A stretch of 58,697 nt of DNA, from positions 1-58,697 of the forward strand of contig JAHDYP010000024.1 of assembly GCA_023383055.1 (NCBI GenBank), written 5' to 3'. Made by a program: the position numbers and the translations under genes. The notes beneath the pieces were generated by a model, which was given only the letters and a program-made list of their open reading frames with translations, was not told the origin of the DNA and did not search any database. This document shows positions 27,210 to 36,040 of the stretch, one piece after another (positions within the stretch are counted from its first letter, which is position 1; every line of letters begins with the position of its first letter). Source of the stretch: Verrucomicrobiota bacterium. Its GTDB lineage: Bacteria; Verrucomicrobiota; Verrucomicrobiia; Limisphaerales; JAHDYP01.

Positions 27210-30195
27210 TCGGCGGCTGGGTGCCCAAGCCCGGACCGTAAACCACGGCGTTCAGCAACAACCTTTCGGCACCGCGCGAAGCGCCACGCAAGGCCGGGGA
27301 GTTGGCGAACAGGATGATCTGGCCGCGCCCGTAACTCTCACGGGTGACATAGGCCGAGTTGGCCAGGCGTTGCGCCGCTTCGGGCCAGAGCAGACCGCTC
27401 ATGCGCAGCCGCAAGCTGGTGCCCGGGGGCAGCGCACACCAACCCAGGCGCCGGCCCTCGCTCGACTCCTTCTTCGATTCCGGCTTGCCTCCGTCCCCGC
27501 TCTCCTCACGCGCACCGGCATCCCGGCTCTGACGCGGCGCAACCAACTCGAGTACCGCCGCTTCGTTGGTAACGACCAATTGTCCGTAACGCACCGGCGC
27601 CTCGGCGCCATCCGCAACCATCAGGACAGGCTGATGCGCGGCGCGGATGGGAAGCGTTTCCTCCGAACCGAAGGCAAGCCAATGGTTGGTGTTCACCCGC
27701 GTGGCCAGCAGCGCGCCCTGGGGCATGAACAACCGCTGCCAGGCATCCCGCTTCTTGAGCTCCGGTTCGTCGGGGTGTTTGCCCCCCGTCGCCTGCCAGG
27801 GATAAGCGACCGCCGCGGATGGCTCGTGCGCCCAAACGGTCTCTGGCGCCGGCATCAGGCCGCGACGTCCCAGCCATTCCCGCAACACGGCCAACTCGTA
27901 GTCAGGCAGTTTCCCCAACACTTCCGGCAGCTCGCGGACCCTGCTGAATCCGGCGCTTTCGGCCAGCAACGGCGCAACCGCCTTGTCCAGGGCAATCAAC
28001 GTGCCGCCGGCTCTGACCCAGTCTTTGATCGCCTCGAGGTTCGCCACGCTGCCGGGGCCGCCCCAGCGGTCGGGAAGAATCAGCACGTTGTAGCGCGCCA
28101 GATCGTGTCGGCTCTCCTCGCTGAGATGAGAGTGACGAATGCCCAGCCGATGATCGATCGTGAACCAGATCGCCCCGTAGTCGGTGGAGTTGACGTTGCC
28201 CCGCGCGAGCAACGCCACGCGCTGACGATCCAGCAGTCGAAAATGCTGCCCACCCAAATCGGGCAGATCGCCTGCGCCCAGCCCGGAAGCGATCGCCTTG
28301 GCCGTCAAACCGAGTTCGGCGACCGTGCCGGTCACCACTTTCCGCAAGTCCCCTTCGAAAGTCCGGTTATCCAGCGTCGTCACCACGACCGATCCGCGGA
28401 CGAATTGGACGCCATCGAACTCGAACGCCTTATCGGCGGCCCGCACGCGAACCCCCTGCTCGAGGAGGCGGGCGGCGGCGGCCACGGAAAGATCGTCGGC
28501 ACCGTCGATGGCATAGGCCACGGGCTCGAGCACGCTCTCGTTCGCGCCAGGTGCGCTCGGCATGGCGGAAGGCAGGGGGCGCGTGCCGGCCGGCAGGGCG
28601 TTGGGGAGAGTCACCGCCTCGAGACCATATGCCATCGTCAGATTCCACGCGGTGGTGTCGTAAATGCGCGAGCGTCCTTTCTCGAGCAGCTCCGTGCGTT
28701 CCTCGCGCAACACTTCATCCGGGAGCCGCGGATCGAACTCGAGCATCGCGGCCAGCAGATGCGCCAGCGGCTGGCGGTTCGGGATCAGGACGGTTCCAGC
28801 CGGCAGGGCCAGGTCGTGGTGTTCACGGCCGGACTGGTCGGTGGCACGCGCCGCCGTGATGGCGGTGGTGGCCTCAAACAGCTCAAACCCCTGCAGCCGC
28901 ATCAAATCGAGGAACGCCTCGAGCCGCGAGCGGTTCGCCGTGGGCAGGATGGCAAAGGTGCGCCGGGCGTACGGACCGTCGCCGGCCACCGCCGCCCGTC
29001 GCGTTTCCCAAAGCATCCGGAGCAGTTCGCGACCACGCGCCGCGGTGGTCTCCAGGTTCGCCAGACACCCGATCACGTGGTGCCGCACGGACTCGCGGTA
29101 ACTCAGAATCCGGCCTTCGCGGCGCCGGACGCCATCCTCGGCAATGCGCGCCTGTTCGTAGAGGATCCCGACGGCGCCCCGGTACGAGGCGTAGGCGTCC
29201 GAATAACCCGGGTACCACTCCTCGTGCCACTCACCCGTGTAATAGACCAACCCCTGCCGGTCAAACGCCCGTGCCTGATCCCGCGCAAAGGTCTCCGACC
29301 ATTCGCCGCGCGCGTGCGGGATATTCGGATTGATCGGCGGGCGCGGAGGGGAGAACAAGTGCGTGTCTTGGGCACCCATGCCATGCGCGTCGACGAACAA
29401 CTGGGGATGCCATTCGGAGAGCGCGCGAATTCGACCGCGCGTTTCCGGATGTACGCCCAGGATCCAATCGCGGTTGAGATCAAAAAGATAGTGATTCCCC
29501 CGGCCCCGCGGCCAATAACCCGAGTGCAACAACGATTGGTCGTCCACGTTCGGCATCGCTCCGCGGTGTTCGGTCACCATCTTGAGGAACCGCGACCGGC
29601 CATCCGGGTTCATCAGCGGATCGATGATGATCACCAGCCGTTCGCGCAACCGGCTGGCCCGCCCGTCCTGCGAAGCGATCAAGTAGTGGAGCAGCGCCAA
29701 CGCCGCGTCCGATCCCTCGGTTTCGTCGCCGTGGATGGTGTAACCCAGCCACGCCACCGCGGGCAGGCGCGCGATCAGCGCCTCTGCCTCCGCCTCCCCC
29801 ACCTCGCGCGGATCGGCGAGCCGGGCCAGCCCACGCTGGATATCGTCCAGGCGCTCGAGGTTCGCGGGAGCGGTCACGATCACATAATGCAACGGCCGGC
29901 CTTCGTGGCTCCGGGCGTATTCCACCAGGCGTGTCCGCTCCGGCGCCGCGGTCGTCCAAGCCTTCAGGCACGCCTCGACCTGTTCGGGAGTCGCGGCGCG
30001 TTCCGCCACCGGAAATCCCAGGAGTGCGTCCGGCGCCGGAATGTCAGCCCGGTAATCGGCGTCCGGAAAGAAGGGCGCCTCGTGGCGCAAACCCGGGAGC
30101 GCGGTGGGCGGCAGGACCACGGGCAGTGCGGTCGTTGAGATCGCGAGCGCCGCCAATGCGAGGAAGACGAGGCGCCACAAGTTGGGTCGTTTCAC
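27199..30195 (-). CDS. Secreted M14-family zinc carboxypeptidase, 998 aa
   Basis: Signal peptide (LVFLALAALAISTTALPVVL) then an M14 metallocarboxypeptidase domain. Zinc ligands are His155 and Glu158 (IHGDETEGSD) and His271 (LFVDAHGMG). The NPDG (196-199) and LFDLNRDW (237-244) blocks are in the expected places, and Glu347 in VGILYEQAR is the likely catalytic base. The last ~600 residues form further domains, including a GATase-like stretch (RYNVLILPDRWGG ... IKDWVRAGGTLIALDKA). This is about three times the length of the peptidase domain alone, as in other bacterial multidomain M14 proteins. It probably trims peptides outside the inner membrane. It diverges from the antiporter gene. Confidence 0.92.
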   Translation of the reverse strand: MKRPNLWRLVFLALAALAISTTALPVVLPPTALPGLRHEAPFFPDADYRADIPAPDALLGFPVAERAATPEQVEACLKAWTTAAPERTRLVEYARSHEGRPLHYVIVTAPANLERLDDIQRGLARLADPREVGEAEAEALIARLPAVAWLGYTIHGDETEGSDAALALLHYLIASQDGRASRLRERLVIIIDPLMNPDGRSRFLKMVTEHRGAMPNVDDQSLLHSGYWPRGRGNHYLFDLNRDWILGVHPETRGRIRALSEWHPQLFVDAHGMGAQDTHLFSPPRPPINPNIPHARGEWSETFARDQARAFDRQGLVYYTGEWHEEWYPGYSDAYASYRGAVGILYEQARIAEDGVRRREGRILSYRESVRHHVIGCLANLETTAARGRELLRMLWETRRAAVAGDGPYARRTFAILPTANRSRLEAFLDLMRLQGFELFEATTAITAARATDQSGREHHDLALPAGTVLIPNRQPLAHLLAAMLEFDPRLPDEVLREERTELLEKGRSRIYDTTAWNLTMAYGLEAVTLPNALPAGTRPLPSAMPSAPGANESVLEPVAYAIDGADDLSVAAAARLLEQGVRVRAADKAFEFDGVQFVRGSVVVTTLDNRTFEGDLRKVVTGTVAELGLTAKAIASGLGAGDLPDLGGQHFRLLDRQRVALLARGNVNSTDYGAIWFTIDHRLGIRHSHLSEESRHDLARYNVLILPDRWGGPGSVANLEAIKDWVRAGGTLIALDKAVAPLLAESAGFSRVRELPEVLGKLPDYELAVLREWLGRRGLMPAPETVWAHEPSAAVAYPWQATGGKHPDEPELKKRDAWQRLFMPQGALLATRVNTNHWLAFGSEETLPIRAAHQPVLMVADGAEAPVRYGQLVVTNEAAVLELVAPRQSRDAGAREESGDGGKPESKKESSEGRRLGWCALPPGTSLRLRMSGLLWPEAAQRLANSAYVTRESYGRGQIILFANSPALRGASRGAERLLLNAVVYGPGLGTQPPIIP

Positions 30196-30297
30196 GCCGG
30201 CAGGCTAATGACCCGGCCAACGACTGACAAGCGGACAACCGCGCCCGCGTCATTGCCAAAGACCCCCGGAAAGGCTATCGAAGTGGCCGGATCGAAA

Positions 30298-32067
30298 ATG
30301 TTCCTGATTGACGCACTGATTCTGGTTGCCGGCGTGTTGCTGGTGCTGGGCATCGCTTCGAGCAAGTTGTCCACACGGCTCGGCATGCCGGTGCTGGTGC
30401 TGTTCCTTCTGGTGGGCATGCTCGCGGGATCGGAGGGCCTCGGCGGTCTGGAATTCGAGAATTACCGGGTGGCGCATGCGATCGGGACGCTGGCCCTGGT
30501 GATCATTCTATTCGATGGCGGGCTCGGCACCTCCCTGCCCGCCATCCGCGTGGCGTGGAAGCCGTCTATTCTGCTGGCCACGATCGGCGTGCTGGTGACG
30601 GCGGTGATCACCGGACTGGCGGCTTCCTGGATTCTGAACATCACGCTGCTGGAAGGGCTCCTCCTGGGGAGCATTGTGGGTTCAACCGATGCTTCGGCGG
30701 TCTTCGCGACGCTGCGCTGGGGCGGCGTCAGCCTGCCCAAACGCATGGCCGCCGTGCTCGAAGTCGAAAGCGCCTCCAACGATCCCATGGCGATCTTCCT
30801 GACGGTCGGCTGCATCGAGGTGCTCTTGGGCAATGCGCCCTTGGGTCCCGGTCTCCTCGGTTTGCTGGTATGGCAGATGTCGGTCGGCAGCGTGGTCGGT
30901 TTGCTGGGCGGTTACGCGGCCGTCGAAGTGGCCAACCGCATCGAGTTGGGCGCCGCCGGTTTGTATCCCGTCCTGATGAGCGCGGTTTGCCTGTTGATCT
31001 ATGGGCTGGCCGCGCAGCTTGACGGAAGCGGCTTTCTGGCGGTGTACCTCGCCGGCGTGGTGATCGGCAACCGACGCCTCATGTTCCAGCGCAGCATCCG
31101 GCGGTTTCATGATGCCCTCAGCTGGCTGTCGCAGATCGTGATGTTCGTCTCTTTGGGTCTGCTCTGCTTTCCCAGCCGGTTGCTGGACGTCAGCGGCAAG
31201 GCCCTCCTGGTCGGTGCCGTCTTGATTCTCGTGGCGCGCCCGGTGGCGGTGCTGATCTCAGCGGCTCCGTTTCGGTTCTCCTGGCGGGAACTCACCCTGC
31301 TCTCGTGGGTCGGCTTGAAAGGGGCCGTGCCCATCACGCTCGCCACGTTTCCGCTGATGTTGAGCACGGCGGATCACACCCTGCAGGCCTCCCTGCTATT
31401 CGATGTGGTGTTCTTCATCGTGGTGGTGTCCGCGGTCATTCAGGGAACCAGCCTCACCCCCGTGGCCCGCTGGCTGGGACTGGAACGGCCTCGGGACCCC
31501 GAGCCCCCCGTCACGCTCGAGATCAGCTCACTCCGTCAGGTGGATGGGGAAGTGGTCGATTTCTCGATCGGCGAGGACTCCCGCGCTGCCGGGCGCCTGG
31601 TCAAAGACCTGGCCCTGCCGGGGGGGGTCGTCATTGCCCTGATCGCGCGCGGGGACCAGATTATTCCGCCGCAGGGCATCACCCGAATCCACGCCGGCGA
31701 TCATGTCATTCTGGTCATGCGATCCGGCACGCAGCCCCTGGTCAATCAGGTATTCGGCCGCGACCCTGACACGCGCGGCACGATCCCCAAGGCCGTGGAA
31801 TTCCCCTTCCGCGGCTCTACCACCGTGGGTGAACTCCAGGAATTCTACTCGATTGAAATCGATGCCTCGCCCGAAACCACGCTGGATTCGGTCATGAGAA
31901 GGGAACTCGGCCCGGATAAAACCGCCATGGACGCCGCCGTCGAGTTCGGCGCGCTCCGTTTCCGCATCCAACGCCTCTCGAATGAGGGCACCATCGAACT
32001 GGTGGGCATGTCCATCCTCCCCGAGTCCGAACCCGGCAGCTCCGATGCCGCTCAGCCCCCCGGCTGA
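30298..32067 (+). CDS. Potassium/proton antiporter (NhaP2/CvrA type, CPA1 family)
   Basis: 589 residues. The N-terminal ~390 residues carry about twelve helices: LIDALILVAGVLLVLGIASS, GMPVLVLFLLVGMLAGSEGL, IGTLALVIILFDGGLGTSLP with the FDGGL block, and VGSTDASAVF and VESASNDPMAIFLTVG with the ion-exchange ND/D residues. The C-terminal part (SLRQVDGEVVDFSIGEDSRA ... AGDHVILVM) is a TrkA-C-like regulatory domain, and the extra tail resembles CorC_HlyC. ATG 30298 (MFLIDALIL) is chosen since it matches the family start and leaves room for a divergent promoter; an ATG at 30208 would add 30 unlikely residues. Confidence 0.91.
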   Translation: MFLIDALILVAGVLLVLGIASSKLSTRLGMPVLVLFLLVGMLAGSEGLGGLEFENYRVAHAIGTLALVIILFDGGLGTSLPAIRVAWKPSILLATIGVLVTAVITGLAASWILNITLLEGLLLGSIVGSTDASAVFATLRWGGVSLPKRMAAVLEVESASNDPMAIFLTVGCIEVLLGNAPLGPGLLGLLVWQMSVGSVVGLLGGYAAVEVANRIELGAAGLYPVLMSAVCLLIYGLAAQLDGSGFLAVYLAGVVIGNRRLMFQRSIRRFHDALSWLSQIVMFVSLGLLCFPSRLLDVSGKALLVGAVLILVARPVAVLISAAPFRFSWRELTLLSWVGLKGAVPITLATFPLMLSTADHTLQASLLFDVVFFIVVVSAVIQGTSLTPVARWLGLERPRDPEPPVTLEISSLRQVDGEVVDFSIGEDSRAAGRLVKDLALPGGVVIALIARGDQIIPPQGITRIHAGDHVILVMRSGTQPLVNQVFGRDPDTRGTIPKAVEFPFRGSTTVGELQEFYSIEIDASPETTLDSVMRRELGPDKTAMDAAVEFGALRFRIQRLSNEGTIELVGMSILPESEPGSSDAAQPPG

Positions 32068-32753
32068 CCCGCTCCCCCGCGCTTCAGCTCAACCCTGCGC
32101 CCCGGTCGCCGGCGCCCTTCAAGAATCACCTCCGCGGCCATCCGCACCGCCTCGGTGACCACTCGCCCACAAACCTCGGTCGGCCCCGGACTCGCCGATT
32201 GAAACCTGGCCAAATCCCCGGGGTCCCCAAGATCGAACCGCCGGCCGAAGTGTTTCTCCAACAGGTCACCGCATTGCGTGCTCCCTTGCTCCCGCACGAA
32301 CCGGGCACAAAACTCGCGGGCGGGAGCCAAACAAGCCCGCCACGCCGCCCAATCATCCACTCGATCCCGGCCAAAGACCAACCCCAATGCCATGAGGGAA
32401 CCGATGACCGCGCCGCAGGTCTCACCCCGTTCGGCAATGCCGGGCAATGGCGTGAGCGCTTTCACGATCGCCCCTCCCTCGAGACCAAATACCTCCTGCA
32501 ACGTAAGAAAACTCGCCTGGGCACAGTGATGACATTGCCGCATGTTCGACTCGGCGATGGCGGACATCGCTTCGATTAGATCCTCCCTCGAAAGACTCTC
32601 CGCCAAGGGCACCGGTTTGGACGCCGCCGGCCTGCCAGCTCCGGCGGCTTCCCCCGCCATCGCCGGGGCGACGCCTGCACCAGCGCAAACCCACGCGCCC
32701 GCCGAAGCCACCGCCGTGCGGACAAACTGCCGCCTGCCCACATTCCCTTTCAT
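32052..32753 (-). CDS. TAT-signal C_GCAxxG_C_C family protein
   Basis: 233 residues from ATG 32753. A twin-arginine leader (GNVGRRQFVRTAVASAGAWV) precedes the cysteine motif CHHCAQASFLTLQEVFG (Cys74, Cys77) and ERGETCGAVIGSLMALGLVF (Cys113), with another Cys in STQCGDLL and one in TEVCGRVV. This is the C-G-C-A-xx-G/F ... C ... C family (PF09719), which binds redox metals or disulfides in many anaerobes and is of unknown reaction. The first G of the consensus is His here. A run of Gs lies five bases upstream of the start, four bases after the stop of the preceding gene, so the two genes are one unit. Its 3' end overlaps the antiporter gene by 16 nt. Confidence 0.82.
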   Translation of the reverse strand: MKGNVGRRQFVRTAVASAGAWVCAGAGVAPAMAGEAAGAGRPAASKPVPLAESLSREDLIEAMSAIAESNMRQCHHCAQASFLTLQEVFGLEGGAIVKALTPLPGIAERGETCGAVIGSLMALGLVFGRDRVDDWAAWRACLAPAREFCARFVREQGSTQCGDLLEKHFGRRFDLGDPGDLARFQSASPGPTEVCGRVVTEAVRMAAEVILEGRRRPGRRVELKRGGAGQPGG

Positions 32754-32757
32754 GAGA

Positions 32758-33726
32758 TCACCCCCGCCACGGCCGAAGCCGCCGCAAGTTCCCCAGCACC
32801 TGCTTCGTGATCTGGACATCCTCGGCAATCTGCCAGTCGAACATGCCCACCAGGATGAAATCGGCGCCGCCCTCGAACGCGTGCCGGAATCCGCGTTGCG
32901 GGGGAATCGCGCCGGCGGCCAGGACTTTGAAAGCGATCCAGGGCTGTTTCACCGTGAACATGACTTCCGCGACCTCCTCCGGGTCCTTGCACCACGAATT
33001 GTCATAACGCCCCAGATCGCCGGTGTCGTCCGGACCCGGAGCCGTGTGATAATCGTGGGAGTGGTAAGTCTTGATATAAAAGTCGGGCTGCAACCCCGCC
33101 TCCTCACACGCCAGCACCGTCCCCAACCCGTGCGCGCCGATCCCGGCCAGGCATTTCCGCGAACGCACAAACTCGAGCGTCTCCCCGATCTTGTCCACCC
33201 GCCCCTGGCTGACCAGGGCGTCCGCCCCATCCCCCGTAATGTGAATGGCCACCGCGCCCAAATCCGCCGCCTGCTTGAACTGATCGAGACCACCGTTGCC
33301 GTCCAGCCGCGCCTGGGCGATCCATTTCATCTTGCCACCACGCTTCCAGTGATGTTCGAGGTGGGTGATGCCATCGCGGACCCAGCTGTTGATCACGTTG
33401 ATCCCGTGCAACTCCGCCAACTCGAGCGTCTCCACAATCTTCGCGTCCGTGTTGTAGCGCTTCATCAAATGCGCCACATACTCGAGGTCCCGCGCATGCG
33501 CGTAGCCGCTGAGCAGGTTGCCGCCAAGCATGAGCCGGCTGAACTCGACTCCGCCGATCCGCCCAAGCGGAACAGTCGCCTTGGGCGAGCCCAACGGCCC
33601 GCTCGGCACCGAGCCGGCCGCAAACCCCGGGGCTGACTGCCCGTGCAGCGCCGCGGGGAGCGTGGCGGTGGCCAATGCGGATGCGGTGATGAACTTTCGG
33701 CGATTAAACGAATTTTTGGTGGTCAT
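32758..33726 (-). CDS. TAT-signal aldo/keto reductase-like TIM-barrel protein
   Basis: 322 residues with leader SFNRRKFITASALATATLPA. The rest reads as a beta/alpha barrel: VPLGRIGGVEFSRLMLGGNL, KIVETLELAELHGINVINSW, LGAVAIHITGDGADALVSQG, KCLAGIGAHGLGTVLACEEA, FIKTYHSHDYHTAPG and ADFILVGMFDWQIAED. The start resembles aldo/keto reductases ('G.tg..vSrl.lGgn'), but the usual Asp-Tyr-Lys-His tetrad and NADPH loop are not clear, so a different reaction is likely. Such proteins are frequent in Planctomycetota/Verrucomicrobiota. It is the first gene of a two-gene unit. Confidence 0.8.
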   Translation of the reverse strand: MTTKNSFNRRKFITASALATATLPAALHGQSAPGFAAGSVPSGPLGSPKATVPLGRIGGVEFSRLMLGGNLLSGYAHARDLEYVAHLMKRYNTDAKIVETLELAELHGINVINSWVRDGITHLEHHWKRGGKMKWIAQARLDGNGGLDQFKQAADLGAVAIHITGDGADALVSQGRVDKIGETLEFVRSRKCLAGIGAHGLGTVLACEEAGLQPDFYIKTYHSHDYHTAPGPDDTGDLGRYDNSWCKDPEEVAEVMFTVKQPWIAFKVLAAGAIPPQRGFRHAFEGGADFILVGMFDWQIAEDVQITKQVLGNLRRLRPWRG

Positions 33727-33848
33727 AAGCCGGTTGCGTCAATGTCAGCATCTCTGATGCGGTTCCACGGGCATCATTCCCACGACTGGCCTCGTTGTGC
33801 AACCCGTTTCCGGCCGGTCTCGCCGGCGGCCATGACGCGTCTCGCGGA

Positions 33849-34072
33849 CTAATCGTCCACCGCCTGCCCCACCAACAACCGGAATCTCCACGCGGTATCG
33901 TCGTTGGCGCCCTGAGTCTGCTTCATCAACACCCCGACGATCTCCTCCTGTGGGTCAGCAAATGCCGGATCGTGATCGGCCGGCGAACCGGTTCCGTCGT
34001 CCAACTCTCGTCCGCGTCATTGAAATTGACCAGCACCCCGGCGTCCTGGATACACCCGCCATGCCCGTCCAT
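33849..34072 (-). pseudogene. Internally deleted remnant of a beta-lactamase-type serine hydrolase
   Basis: One minus-strand frame reads GVLVNFNDADESW then TTEPVRRPITIRHLLTH, the 'rpiTIrhLLtHtaG' block of class C beta-lactamase/serine hydrolases. It then hits stops. Another frame, overlapping it and ending at TAG 33851-33849, reads DPQEEIVGVLMKQTQGANDD then TAWRFRLLVGQAVDD, which is how these enzymes end. The middle of the gene, including the later catalytic blocks, is missing, and the first catalytic Ser-x-x-Lys is also gone. The rest of the 33727-34185 gap holds nothing else I can support. Confidence 0.62.
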
Positions 34073-34185
34073 CCCCCGGTGCGACCCTCCGCGTTCCCCC
34101 ATGAAAAATCCCCCGCCAGTCCGCCAGTCCGCCTGCTTGACGGGGGCCGGACATTACGATTAGGTCACTCGGGTCAAGAAGCCGT

Positions 34186-34521
34186 ATGCCGACTTACGAA
34201 TACATCTGCGCCAAATGCGGACACCAGTTCGAGGTGGTTCAACCCATCTCTGAGAAAGCCCTTTCGGTCTGTCCCAAGGATCTCTGCAAGCAGAAACGAT
34301 GGGGAAAAGGCCGGGTCAGCCGCGCCATCAGCAGCGGCGGCGGACTCCTCTTCAAAGGCTCCGGCTTCTATATCACCGACTACCGCAGCGAAAACTACCG
34401 TCAGGCCGCCAAAAAAGAGTCCGCCTCGGCTTCGACCGATAAACCCGCCGCTGCCACACCCGCCGGCCCAGCCTCGCCTCCCGCGAAAAAGGCCGCACCG
34501 GCCAAATCCGGCGACAAGTGA
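34186..34521 (+). CDS. FmdB-family zinc ribbon protein
   Basis: 111 residues. MPTYEYICAKCGHQFEVVQP gives the first CxxC of the FmdB zinc ribbon; VCPKDLCKQK supplies the second pair with wider spacing than usual. GKGRVSRAISSGGGLLFKGS then GFYITDYR is the characteristic end of FmdB regulators. A low-complexity A/P/K tail follows. Such proteins are small putative regulators or metal carriers. Its TGA overlaps the GTG of the next gene (GTGA), indicating coupling. Confidence 0.88.
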   Translation: MPTYEYICAKCGHQFEVVQPISEKALSVCPKDLCKQKRWGKGRVSRAISSGGGLLFKGSGFYITDYRSENYRQAAKKESASASTDKPAAATPAGPASPPAKKAAPAKSGDK

Positions 34522-35861
34522 GCACCCTGGCCCGGTTACCCTGGCTCGCCGCCCTGCTTCTCCTGCCCTCGCTCCCGGCCGGTGATCTCCGGGATCACCC
34601 CACCCTGCGCACCGTGCGCAGCACTTCCGGCCAGTTCCTGGTCGGCGTCCCCGCCGACCTTTCCGAATCCCCCTCCCGCTCGACCAACAGCGCCCACATT
34701 GAGCTTTCCCCGCACACCCTGGTCGTCTCCTGCGAGCGGATCAAGCAGCTGCTCCTGCGCGAACTGGGTTTGCCCGACTACTGGTTTCACCCGATCCACG
34801 TCCTGGTCAACCCCACCATGGGCTCCGGCGAACCGCCCGTGATCGGCGTCCGGCTGCTCAGCAACGGCTGGCAATACCGGGTCGACGTCCCTCGCTGGAT
34901 TGAATCCCAAAAACTCGTCCGCGGCATCGTCCAGGTCCTCTTCCTCGAACTCGCCAACCGCACCGCCGGCTCCCGGTCCGCCGAGATCCCACTCTGGCTC
35001 ACCGAAGGTTTTTCCCAGCACCTCGTGGCTTCCAGCACGGCCGACCTCGTCGTTGGACATCCCAGCCTCACCATCAACGGCGTCCAGGTCCGCTGGCAAA
35101 ACCGCCCCCCGGCCGTGCGCGAACCGCTGAGAGCAGTCCGCGAACGACTCCAGGAGTATGCCGCGTTCTCCTTCACCCGCATGGGCGAGATCGACCCCAC
35201 CCAACTCTCCGAGGAGACCTGGAAAACCTTCCAGGCCTCGAGTCATCTCCTGGTGAATCAGTTGCTCACCCTGCCCAACGCCAGAGCCCAACTCGGCGCC
35301 ATGCTCGCCCAACTCCCCCACCACCTGAACTGGCAGATCGCCTTTCTCAACGCGTTCCATGAGCAGTTCCCCAGAATGCTCGACGTCGAAAAATGGTGGT
35401 CGGTCGTCCTGGTCCACTTCTCCGGACTGGATTCCGCCAATGCCTGGTCCCTCGAGGTCGCTCTCCACAAAATCCACCAAACCATCAATCCACCCGTCCT
35501 CATCAGCCTGAATCCCGAGGAACTGCCCCGCCGCGCCAACCTCCGCCTCCAGGATATCATCGATCGCTTCGACTACCTCCGTCAGCGCATCCTGCTCCAG
35601 GACGTCATCCGCCAACTGCGCTTCCTCCGCACGCTTACCCCCCCCAGCGCCGTGCCTTTGCTCGACGAATACCGCCGCACCCTGGAGGATTACCTCGAAC
35701 GACGCGACCGCGCCGGCACCGCCCGCTCCCTGCCGGGTCTTCCCCCCATGAATTCGGATCGTCTCGTCCACGAAATCATCAGTAAACTCGACTCCCTCGA
35801 CCAATACCGGGCGGAACTCGCCGCCCGCCCCGCCCCGGCTTCCACCGCCGCCACCCACTAG
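34518..35861 (+). CDS. Secreted peptidase-MA-like protein with degenerate active site
   Basis: 447 residues; GTG start overlapping the FmdB stop by four bases. Signal peptide LPWLAALLLLPSLPAGDL. The middle (GWQYRVDVPRWIESQKLVRG, LFLELANR, IPLWLTEGFSQHL) follows the order of gluzincin peptidase-MA domains, where an HExxH helix precedes W-L-T-E-G-x-x-x-Y. Here the expected HE is replaced (FLELANR) while the third-ligand Glu region (LTEGF) remains, so hydrolysis is unlikely. The C-terminal half is helical and ends in a P/A-rich tail. Function unknown. Confidence 0.82.
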   Translation: MSTLARLPWLAALLLLPSLPAGDLRDHPTLRTVRSTSGQFLVGVPADLSESPSRSTNSAHIELSPHTLVVSCERIKQLLLRELGLPDYWFHPIHVLVNPTMGSGEPPVIGVRLLSNGWQYRVDVPRWIESQKLVRGIVQVLFLELANRTAGSRSAEIPLWLTEGFSQHLVASSTADLVVGHPSLTINGVQVRWQNRPPAVREPLRAVRERLQEYAAFSFTRMGEIDPTQLSEETWKTFQASSHLLVNQLLTLPNARAQLGAMLAQLPHHLNWQIAFLNAFHEQFPRMLDVEKWWSVVLVHFSGLDSANAWSLEVALHKIHQTINPPVLISLNPEELPRRANLRLQDIIDRFDYLRQRILLQDVIRQLRFLRTLTPPSAVPLLDEYRRTLEDYLERRDRAGTARSLPGLPPMNSDRLVHEIISKLDSLDQYRAELAARPAPASTAATH

Positions 35862-36003
35862 CCCCCCCAGCCCACCTCAGGTTTCATATCCCATATTTCA
35901 GGTTTCACGAATGCATCATCGACCGGGGAGATCCTCCACCGATTCAGCAAATTTCTTCCTTCTGCCTTCTACCTTCTTCCTTCTGCCTTCTTTGTCCCTC
36001 CCC

Positions 36004-36031
36004 TTGACAGCCGACCGACCCAAAATATAGT
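36004..36031 (+). promoter_or_regulatory. Strong sigma-70-like promoter of kamA
   Basis: TTGACA (36004-36009), 16-base spacer, TATAGT (36026-36031). The expected transcription start is at about 36038, only a few bases before the ATG at 36041. No Shine-Dalgarno can fit, so the mRNA may be leaderless, or translation may start further in. Confidence 0.65.
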
Positions 36032-36040
36032 GCAGGCGCG

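Noticed and set aside
27370..30138. A 922-codon open frame antisense to the M14 carboxypeptidase gene
   Set aside because: It is a by-product of high GC. It is rich in Arg, Gln, Pro and Gly, has no domain, and the opposite strand has a complete, well-conserved peptidase.
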